Below, piece after piece: positions 34,245 through 45,704 of a DNA stretch of 64,000 nucleotides (position 1 is its first letter; the number at the start of each line of letters is the position of its first letter). Below the pieces are notes generated by a model. That model did not search any database. It was not told the DNA's origin and was given only the letters and a program-made list of their open reading frames with translations. The DNA lies in contig JAQFVV010006216.1 in NCBI GenBank assembly GCA_028023455.1, positions 3,800,877 to 3,864,876 on the forward strand, written 5' to 3'. The position numbers and the translations under genes were made by a program. This DNA is from Epiperipatus broadwayi (taxonomy: Eukaryota; Onychophora; Udeonychophora; Euonychophora; Peripatidae).

Positions 34245-34760
34245 GCTGAAACATTTAATCACATTATTCTCAACTGCATCTGTCTGGGTAATATCCAAAA
34301 AATTATCTATGAAAATTCAAAAATCGATTATTACAAAATCCTCTCACTTAAAGGCTGCCTTAAAACCAATAAGATTGCAGTAATAAGATTCTCAATTTTT
34401 TTAACTTATGCCATATGGACAGTTAGGTGTATGAAATATTTCACTAAATGAAGATACCTATTTCATTCAAAAACTAACCCAAATGATGAATAGAGATCAA
34501 TTGCTTACATCAAAACTTCAATTCAAAGATACCCAGAACCTATTTACAGTTCCACAAATACCTAAGACTTAACACCCCAAGTTTAATCTCATCAAAAAAA
34601 CACTCTAAACCAAGATGTACATAACAGGCAACAAGGTTGTCTCAGGATTGATATGTAAGATGAACAACCTGCCATCACAACAATATAATGCCCCATACTT
34701 AACACCATCTTTTTCAACATGTAATTAATTTACTAAATAAATTTATATTTGGAAAAAAAA
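34245..34760 (+). pseudogene. L1-like LINE 3' fragment
   Basis: NHIILNCICLGNIQKIIYEN and then VIRFSIFLTYAIWTVRCMKY match the C-terminal end of the 389-codon LINE frame at 49473-50642 (DHIIHRCPRLKTLKDII and IIRLSTFVLYSIWIVRCKS). It ends in a poly-A run near 34746-34760. Only the tail of the element was copied, or the rest was lost. Confidence 0.75.
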
Positions 34761-35082
34761 AAAAAATCGAAAAATAAAAGTTGAATGGCTAAATAATGTT
34801 AAAAAATAGATATTTATATTTTAACAGGAAAGATTTTTGACTAGTGCTTATTTATATAACATTTTGAGACTTACATATTTAATAGAATAACTTTACTACA
34901 TGCCATACTCTAAATTATGATTCTTATGCTGGAAGTAACAAGAAGGCTCAAAATGAATCTGGATGGGACATGCTAATTAAATTGTTGAAGACTTAACTTT
35001 GACTTAATTATATTCCAAGGGATTGTTAAATACATAGAAAGTAATAACATTAAAATGAATGAAGAATGTCAGAAAGTTCACT

Positions 35083-35242
35083 GAAGTTAGTTGGAAAAAA
35101 GAAGTTATGGAACTGAAAAAAAATGAATAGAAATTGAAGAGCCCTACATTCTGCAATAAATTGAAGTAAGTTGGAAAAAAGAAGTTATGGGACTAAAAAA
35201 AATGAATTGAAATTGAAGAGACCTACATTCTGCAATAAATTA
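35083..35242. repeat. 80-bp tandem duplication
   Basis: GTTGGAAAAAAGAAGTTATG and CCTACATTCTGCAATAAATT recur exactly 80 bp apart, with a handful of differences between the two copies. Confidence 0.9.
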
Positions 35243-35576
35243 ATAATGCTTGAGAATGATGATGATATACAAATATGTAAATAGAATAGTGATTAGTGTA
35301 AACAGAGTTAATTGTTATGATACAATCTGGAGTTCAGGTAAGTAATTTTGAAAATTGTTTCAGAATTAAAAATTTTTTTTTTTTTTTTTTAGGTAGATGA
35401 CTATAAATAATTACGTTATCAATACAATTATTAGTCAAGTTATTCTTAGATAGACAATAAAAAAACAACAACAAAGTTCTTACTATTTAGCATTGATTAG
35501 CTTGATTAGTATTCTTCTCTAATTTATGTTTATCTGCATTAGATTATTAAAAACTATTTGTATATATATTGTAAAG

Positions 35577-35800
35577 AATGAATAAATATAAATATGAACC
35601 ATCAGAAATTTCATGTTTGGTATAACCCATTAAATAGTAAAACTGGGTATTCCATCTCTTGTACATGAACACATATGAAAAACTAGGAATTACATCTCTA
35701 GTACAACCCATTAAATAGTAAAACTAGGTATTCTAACCTTAGCAAGTAAACGAATATAAATATGAAAAATCATGAATTACATCACTGGTATCTACTCTTT
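35577..35800. repeat. Imperfect ~82-bp tandem repeats
   Basis: AACCCATTAAATAGTAAAAC occurs at about 35622 and 35704, inside units that also share a TATGAAAAA(C/T)..GAATTACATC block, giving two to three units. Confidence 0.75.
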
Positions 35801-37385
35801 ATTGACAAATCCAGGTATTTATCATTTGCCATTCTGTCAATATTTGCAAACATTTGCCTATGCATGTAAACTTACAATTTACCTACTCATGTTTAATAAA
35901 CCATTTTAGCTTAACAACCTTTCTATATAAAAATACATCTACATCTATTTATATATAAATTTATTTCACACATCTTAAAGAATATTTATGTGAATATGGT
36001 TTTACTCTCAATTGATCAGGATATTTGCTAGTAGTATCAACAAAACCAATAACTTTACAATACCAAACCCTTTATTAGATAATCAAGTTTATAAATATAT
36101 ACTTCTACAATACAATTCTCTCTTAATATAAAACTATCTATATCTCTAATTTTAATAATTCAAAATTGTAATGGTGTAAGAGTATATTACTCTTCTCTCT
36201 CAGAGTACAATTTTATAAAATCAATGACAACAATTGTAAAGATATAAGTAGGTGGAAGTAATCAAGCATGGAAATGAGGTGTGGCATCAAGATAGTATAT
36301 ATATTCTAACTTGCAAGCATTTATAATTTGATAATAATGATGATGAGTGTCATGCAAGCTGGTACTTATTGTACAACCAGATGGATGCCACTTATTAATT
36401 CAGTTACAGTGGCCTTATGAACTGTAATCAAGGTATATGTACGAGTTATGAATGCTTTAATGACCCGTATTATAATATTAAAATAAAAGTAGCACAATGA
36501 ATAGATTTAATAAACCCAAATGCAATATCCATCACTGATAGATTTATCATTAACTTCAAAATAAAATACAGAAATGAAATAAATTTAGAGGTCAAGGTCA
36601 TCATGATAAATGATACTAAAAATAATTTTATTATACAAAATATACGAAATGATTATTATGATTAAAACACTAAATAAGAATAATAATAAAAACCATAAAT
36701 TAATAATTGTCATCCTTATCAATTTTCAATAGTAATTTTACAATCTTAACAGCATATTTCATTTCTGTTATAATTAAATTGGTGTAATATCGTATAAAAT
36801 ATCATTTCAAGTTTTTTTATTGCAATTTATTCTTATACAATAATTGAAATAATCAAAAATATTTATCATTTATAATTTAGATTGTGTTTTTGAGTTGGTT
36901 GTTATAATTGTGAAACGGAGCAGAAGTATATCTCATTAACAACTAGCAATATTTAACTCTCCCCATATGATAAAGATTAGAAATATATATTTCTATTCTG
37001 ATTCAAGTTATACATCTTTAAAGTATATCAAAAGTTAATATTTCTAATCATTATGTAAAGAGCTTGTTAAATTATGTCATGTGACATATGAATTGATTTC
37101 TTTGTAATTTACAATCATGTTTATTGATTAAATATTTTTATATATTTGTCATATTAATAAGAAAAAAAGCTTAATTAAAACAATCATCTTTATAATTGAT
37201 TTGATATGCACATTAAGCATTAATTACTATTTTTATTATTATTGATATTTGCTAAACACAAGTATTATTAAGATTACTTTACAAAAACTACAAGAAATTA
37301 TATTTTTTATAGATTAAAAACAATAATATTACCACTTTTTATCTGGATCATGCAATATTGAATAAAAATTGTTAATTGTCCTCAT

Positions 37386-37519
37386 GTATTTGTTTCTTTA
37401 GACCTCATTAATAATCCATAGAAGCAAGAAGAAATAATTATTATTATTATACATATTTGTTTCTTTAGACCTCATTAATAATCCATAAAAGCAAGAAGAA
37501 ATAATTATTATTATTATAC
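37386..37519. repeat. 67-bp tandem duplication
   Basis: TTTGTTTCTTTAGACCTCAT recurs 67 bp later, with one visible difference (CCATAGAAG versus CCATAAAAG). Confidence 0.9.
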
Positions 37520-38625
37520 ATTAATCTATATCAAACTTTGTTTTTAAACAATATTTTTTTATCCTTTGGCTTCCTTGTTAATCAAAATTATTCTAAATTA
37601 TAATATATCCATTAATTTTGAAGAGAAAATTTTGTATTGCACAATACTTATTCCATGTTAGATTTTTAATGATATACTTTCCATGCTATAATTTTCATTA
37701 ATCTCAAAAAGAGATTTGTGTTGTATAATTCAATTATTTCACATTAATTCCTTCATTCACAATCTCCTGGAAAATGTTATAAAAAATGTGGTGATAACCC
37801 CTTCTCTGACATTAATTTAGCAGTCAATGTTTTTGATTTCTGATCATTTAAAATTTATGATTATTATTATAGTTCATAGCTTTAAAAATTGGAGATTTGA
37901 AAATGCATGTTATTAAGTTCAATGTATTCCTTTTCCTCTATATTTTTATCCCAAATCATGATCTTTTACAAAACAGGCAATCATTTCAATAAATTTTATT
38001 AATTTTCACACCTTATGCCAGCGTTCTTATAAATCAACTAATTTACATAAATAAAAATAATATAATAAATATATTTTTAAAAATTGTAATAATTATTATT
38101 TAATAATCTAGATTCTAGAACAACAAACATATTTTTTTATTTCAAATACTAAATAATGATATCAATTTTACAAAAGATTTTAATATTGATGTGCATATTT
38201 TTTGTATAATTATCCATTTCTATTACAAGCATACACATCACATATTGACAATGTTATTTATCCATAGCCAATATGAATTATTATACTTTAGTAACTATTT
38301 TAAATGATTTTTTTTTACAATAACAATAATAATATAGCATTTTTTTTTTTTTTTTTTAAATACTTTGTAGCTTTGATATAAACCTTATAGTTTCAATATA
38401 TACATATAATTAACTACTAAGCTGGACGTAAAGCAGCTAGGCCCTCAATCCACTTCACCAGATTGAAATGACTAAATTTTTAAAATGTGCAAATTTAAAA
38501 AAACATCAAAATTGGAAAAAAAAAAAAAATCAAACTAGAATTACAAAATGCATCATGGAACTATTTCCATAATATATAAATAATTATTTTTCATGAAAAG
38601 CATTGACAATAAGATAAAAAATTAT

Positions 38626-38985
38626 CATTATTGTAATTAGAGGGGATTTGAACATAGACTTTCAAGCTTCCTTCAGTTATCCACTGTATCCTATATAACT
38701 GATACACATGACCACTTATATGTGAAAAAGATAAATGATCTCCAATATATGTACTTCGTGTGAACCAGCATTCATTAATTGGTCTGGATCACAATCTACC
38801 ACACACAGATATAATTAGTGCTCGGTTTATATTAAAATAGAAACTGATGAGTACTGGTTCAGCATGAAATACATATATTGGAGATCATTTATCTTTTTCA
38901 CATGTATTGGCCATATATAGGATGGAATGGAAGACAAGGGAGTTTGAAAGTCTGTGTTCAAATCCCTTCTAATTATATCTAAAGT
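38626..38985. repeat. Hammerhead repeat family C, inverted pair
   Basis: GGGGATTTGAACATAGACTT at 38642 is mirrored by AGTCTGTGTTCAAATCCC near 38965. Both halves carry the family C block ending TATTGGAGATCATTT. The left half on the minus strand has a damaged core (TTAATGA); the right half keeps it. Confidence 0.8.
38844..38882 (+). ncRNA. Hammerhead ribozyme core, family C, stem I lost
   Basis: CTGATGA, stem II GTACT/AGCAT with one A-C mismatch, GAAA, minimal stem III AT[ACAT]AT and an ATA cleavage triplet are all present. The 5' strand of stem I is missing, because the copy begins at the palindrome axis (AGAAA instead of ACCAA). Confidence 0.6.
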
Positions 38986-39319
38986 TTAAGTACATACATT
39001 ATACTTGTATTCAAACGTTATTATAATTATAATAAATATTTTTCAGATAACCAATTATATTCGGTCACTTTTTAATTGAAGAATACAACCTAAATAATAT
39101 AATTTATTTTATTGTGCCTAATGTTTTTGATCTTTGATATTTTATTTTATTGATAGAATTAAGATTAATCATTGTTAAAATGATTTTGAAAGAGCATGTT
39201 GAATATATATATACTAGATAAATTAAAGAGCATGTTGAATATACTTTAAAATAATAAAAACATTATTATTTAATTTTATTTCAAAATTGTATATATTTAC
39301 GCCTATTAATTTTTATATT

Positions 39320-39779
39320 GGATGGATCTGGCAATAAATAGTCAGCCTTTTTGGAGGAAAGGCAGCGAACGTCTGTCTGCCTTAATGTGCTCTCCGTTGA
39401 AACCACTTCCTACTGTGAAGGTATTTCTACTATATTCACTATCGATACATCTACACAGTGAGGCAAGTCCATATAAGACTGGAAGCTGCTACGACTTTAG
39501 GTAAGCTGTCTATTATAGCCGGAAGAGTCATTTGACAAACTCGACAAGCTGTCCAGTACATCTGGAAGAGTTTAGATTAGAACTCATGAGGCAAGCTGAA
39601 TATGCAGTTGGAAGTGAGTCCAGTCATTCAGCATGACCAGATCATTATTAACAAAGTTATACATCACATTGTATTTGTTGATTGTATAATATGTATGCAT
39701 ATTTATTCTAATAAATTAAACATATTAAAATATTACTATTAGTTTGAGTTTGAAACCTGCAACTCAGCCAAACACAACA
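39320..39779 (+). repeat. Left LTR of gypsy element 3, 5'-truncated
   Basis: Shares CAATAAATAGTCAGCCT, CACAGTGAGGCAAGTCCA and CTCAGCCAAACACAACA-like blocks with 43620-44101. It ends ...AACACAACA. Confidence 0.85.
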
Positions 39780-39783
39780 GATT

Positions 39784-39797
39784 TGGCACAGTCAGAC
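39784..39797 (+). promoter_or_regulatory. Primer-binding site of gypsy element 3
   Basis: TGGCACAGTCAGAC begins four bases after the left LTR, which is the expected place for tRNA priming. Confidence 0.6.
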
Positions 39798-40055
39798 AAA
39801 TGGATTTATTTTTCCCCATTGACTGAAAAAATAATATAAAATAAACCAGTTTCAATAGAATTGGCTGGAAAAATAAAGGAAATACATGAGTGAGGCTAAA
39901 GACATTTACCGTATTTATATTATGGTGATTATTAAAATCACTTAGATCTGTTCAAATATAAAAGTTGACCACAAACATATAGGGGTGTCAATTAAAAGTT
40001 TCAACCAATCACAAGAGCTTTATTTGCAACAAAGTGATAAAAGCTCGTCCTAGTG

Positions 40056-40422
40056 CAGGGGTCCCCAACCTTTTTGCACTTAAGAGCACATTCTATAATA
40101 CCGGCCAGGTGGCGGGCACCATTTATTTTTTCAATGTAAATTTATAATTGGATATTGTTAATAATACACATAACGTACAAAAAAATATTTATTTCAAAAA
40201 TAAAATTTTAACATATAATTAACGTTTATATTTTTACGCTGTAAAAGTATAGTATGCCCCACAGTTTGATTACAATATAATACAATCATTTATGAGAAAT
40301 TTTTTAAATTAAATTTATTTGTATTAGATAAATAATTTTTTATTGTGTTTGGATAGCAGTGGGCACACGTAAAATGGTCTGTGGGCATCATGGTGCCTGC
40401 GAGATAGGGTTGGGGACCCCTG
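40056..40422. mobile_element. hAT MITE with 8-bp TSD (one mismatch)
   Basis: Begins CAGGGGTCCCCAACC and ends GGTTGGGGACCCCTG, 15-bp perfect terminal inverted repeats of the CAGNGG type seen in hAT/Charlie elements. The flanking 8-mers are TCCTAGTG (40048-40055) and GCCTAGTG (40423-40430). At 367 bp it has no transposase, so it is non-autonomous. Confidence 0.9.
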
Positions 40423-40449
40423 GCCTAGTGGAATGTTAGCTTTGTCACT

Positions 40450-40507
40450 ATTATTTTTTTTTTTAGACAGTTAGAAAATGTATTTTTTTTAGACAGTTAG
40501 AAAATGT
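40450..40507. repeat. Short tandem duplication
   Basis: TTTTTTTTAGACAGTTAGAA occurs twice in a row in the retroelement leader, with a unit of about 27 bp. Confidence 0.85.
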
Positions 40508-40568
40508 AGCTATAAAATTATGAGTGGTAACTCAAAAAATAAAAATTGATTTGAACAGCTACAAATAG

Positions 40569-41441
40569 TTGATACTGTGGTATTAGAGCTGCGACATGAA
40601 GAACTATAATCGTTTAATCATTAAATTAATTAGGTTATTAAATCAAAAACACTTTAAACTCTACATTAAAAAAAAACAATTTAACAAAAAAAATACGAAA
40701 AGCATTAATGTGAAGAATAGTTAAAATGTGTGTTTAATTCAAACTGAGTGTGTGTTTGCATGTGCATATTCTGCATAATCTATTTTAACACATTGTACAG
40801 GCTTACACCTGCATTTATATATGTAATATATGCGCGATTCGAACTCAGACTTTCACGTGACCTACAACTTTCAGTGCCATCTTATATTTCTGACTCACTT
40901 GATCACACACACGTTAAAAAGATAAATAATCACCAATATATGTATTTCGTGCTAAACCAGCACTCATTAAAGTATGAAGATTGGTTATCTTAATATAAAG
41001 CTGAGTACTAATTGTATATATGTTTGGCGATGGTAATCTGAACCAAGTGATGAGTGCTGGTTTAGCATGAAATACGTATATTGGTGATTATTTATCTTTT
41101 CAACATGTGTGTAATCATGTGAGTCAGCAATATAAGATGGCACTGAAAGTTGTAGGTCGTGTGAAAGTCTGAGTTCGAATCCTGCATATATTATGTATAT
41201 AAATCCAGGTGTAAGCCTGTACAATGTATTAAAATAGATTATGCAAAATATGCACATGCAAACACACACTCAATTTGGTTTAAACATGCATTTTAACTAT
41301 TCTTCACATTAATGCTTTTCGTATTTTTTTTTGTTAAATTATTTTCTTTAAATATAGATTTTAAAATATGTTTTTGATTTAATAACCTAATTAATTTAAT
41401 GATTATAATTCTTCATGTCGCAGCTCTAATACCACAGTACC
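40569..41441. repeat. Large foldback built from hammerhead repeat family C
   Basis: The arms of ~410 bp are near-perfect mirror images from TACTGTGGTATTAGAGCTGC on the left to its complement ending at 41441, with a ~60-bp centre near 40980-41040. Opposite-strand frames in the two arms would encode nearly the same peptide, which confirms the mirror. Each arm includes the family C blocks. A direct duplication of an AATTATGAGTGG(T/A)AACT block (40517 and 41458) flanks it. Confidence 0.9.
41042..41085 (+). ncRNA. Hammerhead ribozyme motif, family C (C3 changed only)
   Basis: Stem I ACCAA (41042-41046) pairs with TTGGT (41081-41085). The core reads GTGATGA, so the first core base C is G; the rest is intact. 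Stem II is GTGCT/AGCAT. GAAA at 41069-41072 is followed by minimal stem III AT[ACGT]AT and cleavage triplet ATA ending at 41080. The change at the C3 position should inactivate this copy, but all helices are preserved. Confidence 0.7.
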
Positions 41442-41535
41442 CAGTAGTTGTAAAAGTAATTATGAGTGGAAACTTGCAAAAATAAAAATCAGTATTGTAT
41501 TTCTCTTACGAAGAAATGAGGGAAAATTAAAAAAA

Positions 41536-42250
41536 ATGGCTAATTCAATTGGCTCTATGGAAGCTTTTGACCCAGCTCACCCTGAGGGCTGTATAAGCTA
41601 TAAAAAGCAATTAATATTTTATCTACAGGCTAATCAGATCAAGAAGTCTGAGGTAAAATTAGCCACATTAATGACTACAATAGGGCCTCAGACATACGAG
41701 ATACTCAAGTCTCAATCTACGGTAGAAAAAATGACTGATCTAGATTTTGACAAAATGTTAACAATTCTCACAGATTTTTTTTTCCATGTGTCATAGCATC
41801 AGTCAGGAATAAAACCCGCCAACCCGGGACAACTGCTTGTAAGGCAGATGTGCTGACCTCTTAACCACCAACGCTTGACACAGATTATTTTTTCCTAAAA
41901 CCTTTGACAATGCAAAGATATTATTTCAATCTCGGCATTCAAGAACAGGGAGGAAAAGATAGAGAATTTGTAATGAAAATCCATTCCGTTCTTTGTCATA
42001 GTGCGAATTCAAAGATTTCATAAATGAAGCACTTCATGATTGTTTTATTTGTGTCATAAACAATCACTGACTTAAATTGTTAATGTTGCCAGATTTAGGT
42101 TTTGGATCAGCTGTGGCCCAAGCAGTACTAGCAGAATCAATAGCTAGTCAGGCAAACTCTTTACAAAAAATTACTAAGTATGATGTGCAAATAATTGAGC
42201 ATAACAGTCAGATACTCAGTCTGCTTAGATAATTCAGCATTAAATAGTTT
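41536..42250 (+). pseudogene. Gypsy element 3 gag, decayed
   Basis: An ATG at 41536 opens an 86-codon frame: MANSIGSMEAFDPAHPEGCI, then YLQANQIKKSEVKLATLMTT and GPQTYEILKSQSTVE. This is the usual Ty3/gypsy Gag order (F-D-P start, then G-P-x-T-Y-x-L). A short insertion-like sequence near 41780-41880 interrupts it. Downstream, CDGQMHIHTEC and TCTYCKVSWTYKGC segments near 42270-42350 look like decayed zinc knuckles. Confidence 0.7.
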
Positions 42251-42479
42251 AAGGCACTACTATAGATGCGATGGACAAATGCACATACATACAGAATGCC
42301 TGAACTTCTATACAACATGTACATATTGCAAGTGAGTTGGACATATAAAGGCTGCATATCTGAAGTTAAAAAGACAGACTGCCAATAGGAGAATAGAAAA
42401 ATCTATTTCAGAAAACAGTAAAGACAATTATAAAAAAAATAAACAAGTTGTCTGTATAAATTGTATTAAAGATGATCAG

Positions 42480-42810
42480 TCTGGATTTATACACAATATT
42501 ATAATTAATGATACACCAGTTAAAATGGAACTGGACACAGGGTATGCAGGTCTATTGTTTCAAAAAAGACCTGGGCTATCATTAATAAGAATAATAAATA
42601 TAAGCTGCATCCTAGCAGCAAGTCAATCTCAGGCTATCAGGGCAATAAAATTAAACTGTTGGATCAAACAACAGTTAAAATTACAATGCCTAACAAGACT
42701 ACACCTACCACTGGTGGTGGCATTAAGTGATCATAGCAACTTATTAGGCTATGACTGGTTCAGTCTTTTAGGTTTTGCAATAACAAAGATGAACCACAAT
42801 ATTAACTAAA
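42480..42810 (+). pseudogene. Gypsy element 3 protease
   Basis: IINDTPVKMELDTGYAGLLF near 42500 has an intact D-T-G active-site triad. LPLVVALSDHSNLLGYDWFS near 42705 matches the end of the retropepsin fold (L-L-G-x-D-W). A frame break lies between. The RT expected next is missing. Confidence 0.75.
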
Positions 42811-42879
42811 TTAAAATCTAATTACTCAGAAGTCTTCAACAAAAAGTTAATAACTAAAATAGATATGGGAAGTTTGGAG

Positions 42880-43250
42880 CACCAGGATTGCCAGAACACT
42901 ACTAACACAGCACTCCACACTGAGTACAGCAACAGGAAAGACTTCAGCAGAACTGCTATTGAAAAGACCTCTGTGAATTAACCTGCCAGTCCTAAAGCCT
43001 GATCCAAACTGTGGCAAAAGAGGAAAAGACTATAAAAATGCAAATAGGCACTCAGGTGCTATATAGAATGTACTGTAGATCCACAAAATGGATACCAGCA
43101 CTGGTTACACAGCTTAAAAGATTCTACACTGTAGTAGGTCAAACATTAGATGGTTATCAACATCATTGCCACCTAAACCAACTGAGACTGAATCACACAG
43201 AAACTGAACAGCCACAAACAACTTGGGACAATTACATCAAGTGAAAATGA
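42880..43250 (+). pseudogene. Gypsy element 3 integrase C-terminal end
   Basis: CRTLLTQHSTLSTATGKTSA and ELLLKRPL near 42890-42970 match the end of the integrase core (ATGKTPAELL). Frame 43011-43244 then reads IGTQVLYRMYCRSTKWIPAL and CHLNQLRL, the usual C-terminal domain. The junction from the RT N-terminal end to here, near 42870, marks the ~2-kb internal deletion. Confidence 0.8.
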
Positions 43251-43404
43251 TGATCACAAAACTGAAGATAGCAGCAAATAACTAGGACAAGTCCATCAAA
43301 CAAGACAGATGAAGACAAAAACAGCAATAAACTCAAGAAACCAAGAAAGCAGATAACACATTATCCAGCTCATTTTGATGACTACATTCTCCAGGGTTAA
43401 ATGT

Positions 43405-43419
43405 AGCCAGGGGGAGGGA
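43405..43419 (+). promoter_or_regulatory. Polypurine tract of gypsy element 3
   Basis: AGCCAGGGGGAGGGA directly precedes TGTCATATC, the start of the right LTR. Confidence 0.8.
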
Positions 43420-44101
43420 TGTCATATCTGACCTACCTTTCAGAAGTGGACTAGTCCAATTCTTATTTGATCAGATTGAGCACTCATTGCTACTAACCAA
43501 TGTGTAAACATGTGGATAATCAATGTATAAACATGGAAAAAGGGTAAAAACAAGTATGTTTTATGTGTAAATGTGTGTATAAAATCCTATCATTGGTTAG
43601 GCTCTCTGAATCTGACTGCTGCCATTAAGAGAGGGGATCTGGTAATAAATAGTCAGCCTATTGGGAGATAGGAAAAGAAAGTCTGTCTACCTGTATGACT
43701 GAACATGTTCTTCATTGAAACCACTTTCTACAGCAGGTATACACAGTGAGGCAAGTCCAGGTAGGACTGAAAGCTACTACAATTTCAGCAGACTCAAAGC
43801 AAGTTGTCTATCACAACCAGAAGAGTCATTTAACAAACTTGAGACAAGCTTTCCAGTACAGCTGGAAGAGTTTAGATTAGAACTCACAAGGCAAGCTAAA
43901 TATACAGCTGGAAGTGAGACCAGTCATTTGGCATGACAGGCTCATTATTGACAAAGTTATAACTTGCATTGAATTTATTAATTGTATAATATTATGTATA
44001 TTTGTTCTAATAAATTACACATATTAAAAAGGGAATGTTTATAAATTTTTAATATTACTGTTGGTTTGAGTCTGAAACCTCCAATTCAGCCAAACACAAC
44101 A
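43420..44101 (+). repeat. Right LTR of gypsy element 3
   Basis: Full-length copy (682 bp) running from TGTCATATCTGACC to ACACAACA. It matches the truncated left LTR from about 43620 onward. Confidence 0.85.
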
Positions 44102-44452
44102 CATATCTTACTGGATTTATATCTTTTGCCATATTATAGATTTTTTGTAAGATAAAAGATTTTTTAATTATATTAGCTGCCAATAAAGAATTTAACTAGT
44201 CCCACAAAGAATTTAACTGTAAACATGGGTATAATAATTGAGAATAACAAACTTTTATGAAAAATATCTCTGATAGATGTTTATTTGTTCAGCATATATT
44301 TGATCTTATGAAGGCTAAAATCATAATTTAACAGGCTCAAGAGTTTTTTTTTTTTTATTGTCATTAGATAGTGTATTTTAAATTTAGTATTGAGTGAAAA
44401 AAATAGCAGGCATGGTAAATAAGATATTATTATTCACTGAAAAAAAAAATAA
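44102..44452. other. AT-rich spacer
   Basis: No supported feature before the TSD of the Penelope-like element. Confidence 0.6.
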
Positions 44453-44789
44453 TGAAAAAATATTATTTGTCTGAAGATTTGTAATGATGGTATATTATAA
44501 GATGTGATAGTTGGACTATTTCCATCATTTATGAGTAAATGTTGAATGTATAGAAAATGTAAAACTTTTATTTAAACTTTAGTAATAACCCATTAATAGA
44601 TAATACAGAATATCAAATTTAAGGCAAACACTCTGCCAACTGAGCTATTCTATCAAAGGCAACATATAGTAGAAATTTGATATATTTATATATGAGGGTT
44701 GATTCAAATACTCCTGAGTCCTTCAATTTTTTTTAACAAGGCTAATTAGTTTTTTATTTCTTCCTAAGAGCAAGATTAATTAGAGACTT

Positions 44790-45704
44790 CCATGCATTGT
44801 GTATTGCTACACTGAGTTGACTTATAGCATTATTTACCATTGTCATATGAGCAGCTTCCTTGAATTTTCTTCTATGCATTTTTTCCTCTTTATTCAATAT
44901 CTTTGTATTTTCTCACTTAAGAATATGGTCATTAGTACATACATGATCTGTTATGGTAGACACATCTGTTTTTCTCTTTTAACCATTAGTTTGTGTTCTT
45001 TCAATTGCTGTTAAACAGGGTGACAGGTCTCACCAGTGTATTTCCTTACACTTTCACATGGTAATTTATAGATGCAGTTTTTGTTTTTCAGCATTTCCAG
45101 TTTAGGCTTACTAGAAGTAAGCATTCCTTGAAGTGTGGTATAGCTTTGGAAAACAATTCTAATGTTATATTGACTGCTGATTTTCTTTAATTTGTCCACC
45201 ATTCCTGGTATGTATGGATACACTACCACACCAATAATTGATTTCTCTTTTGGTGTCTCTTGTGTTGTCTATTGAAGATTTTCCTGATAACTGCTGATGA
45301 ATAACCATTCTTCATAAGCATTTGTTCTATGTGAATCTTTTCTTTTTCTAAATCATTGGTTTCTGAAACAAACCTCCTTTGTTCTTTTCCATAGTGATAG
45401 TACAATTCCTTGTTTAGTGCTTCTTGTATAATTGGATATATATGCCAAATATTTGCCAGTTTGTGTTGGTTTCCTATACTCTGTTGTTTTTATTTTGCCC
45501 TAAGGGAATCTTGTCACAAGAACATCCAAGAATGCCAATTTTTGCTCTTGTTCTGATTCCATCATGAATTTAATTGTAGGAGATGTTGTTAGTGTGCATC
45601 CAGAATGACTGTAATTTTATCTCACCATGTGGCCATACCACAAATGTATCATCAACATATCAAAGCCACACTTTAGGTGGATATGGATTAATCCTATAAG
45701 TCAA
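44790..45704 (-). pseudogene. PLE C-terminal part with GIY-YIG endonuclease (inverted copy)
   Basis: The minus strand starts at the RT catalytic box YVDDTFVVWPHG (near 45650), preceded by a stop. It continues through the frame 45405-45223 (YYHYGKEQRRFVSETND) and the frame 45229-45011 (VVYPYIPGMVDKLKK, then KNKNCIYKLPCESVRKYTG). The last segment is the GIY-YIG nuclease start (C-x-Y-K-x-P-C...Y-T-G-E-T). It ends in the terminal repeat, where tRNA-like and hammerhead parts are mostly deleted (44600-44660). Confidence 0.85.

Larger units (their letters stand above)
34761..38625. other. Long AT-rich region without genes
   Basis: Nearly 4 kb with no domain hits by eye. It holds short tandem duplications (listed separately) and a poly-T run at 38341-38357 with a poly-A run at about 38516-38528. 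Confidence 0.6.
39320..44101 (+). mobile_element. Ty3/gypsy LTR retrotransposon 3, internally deleted
   Basis: Related LTRs at both ends, a primer site, gag, protease with intact D-T-G, and the end of integrase are present; RT, RNase H and most of integrase are missing. The leader was invaded by a hAT MITE (40056-40422) and a foldback (40569-41441). The left LTR lacks its first ~220 bp. Confidence 0.85.

Noticed and set aside
40748-41269. Two nearly identical cysteine-rich peptides on opposite strands
   Set aside because: They arise because the foldback arms are mirror images; the sequence is a hammerhead repeat with no protein evidence.
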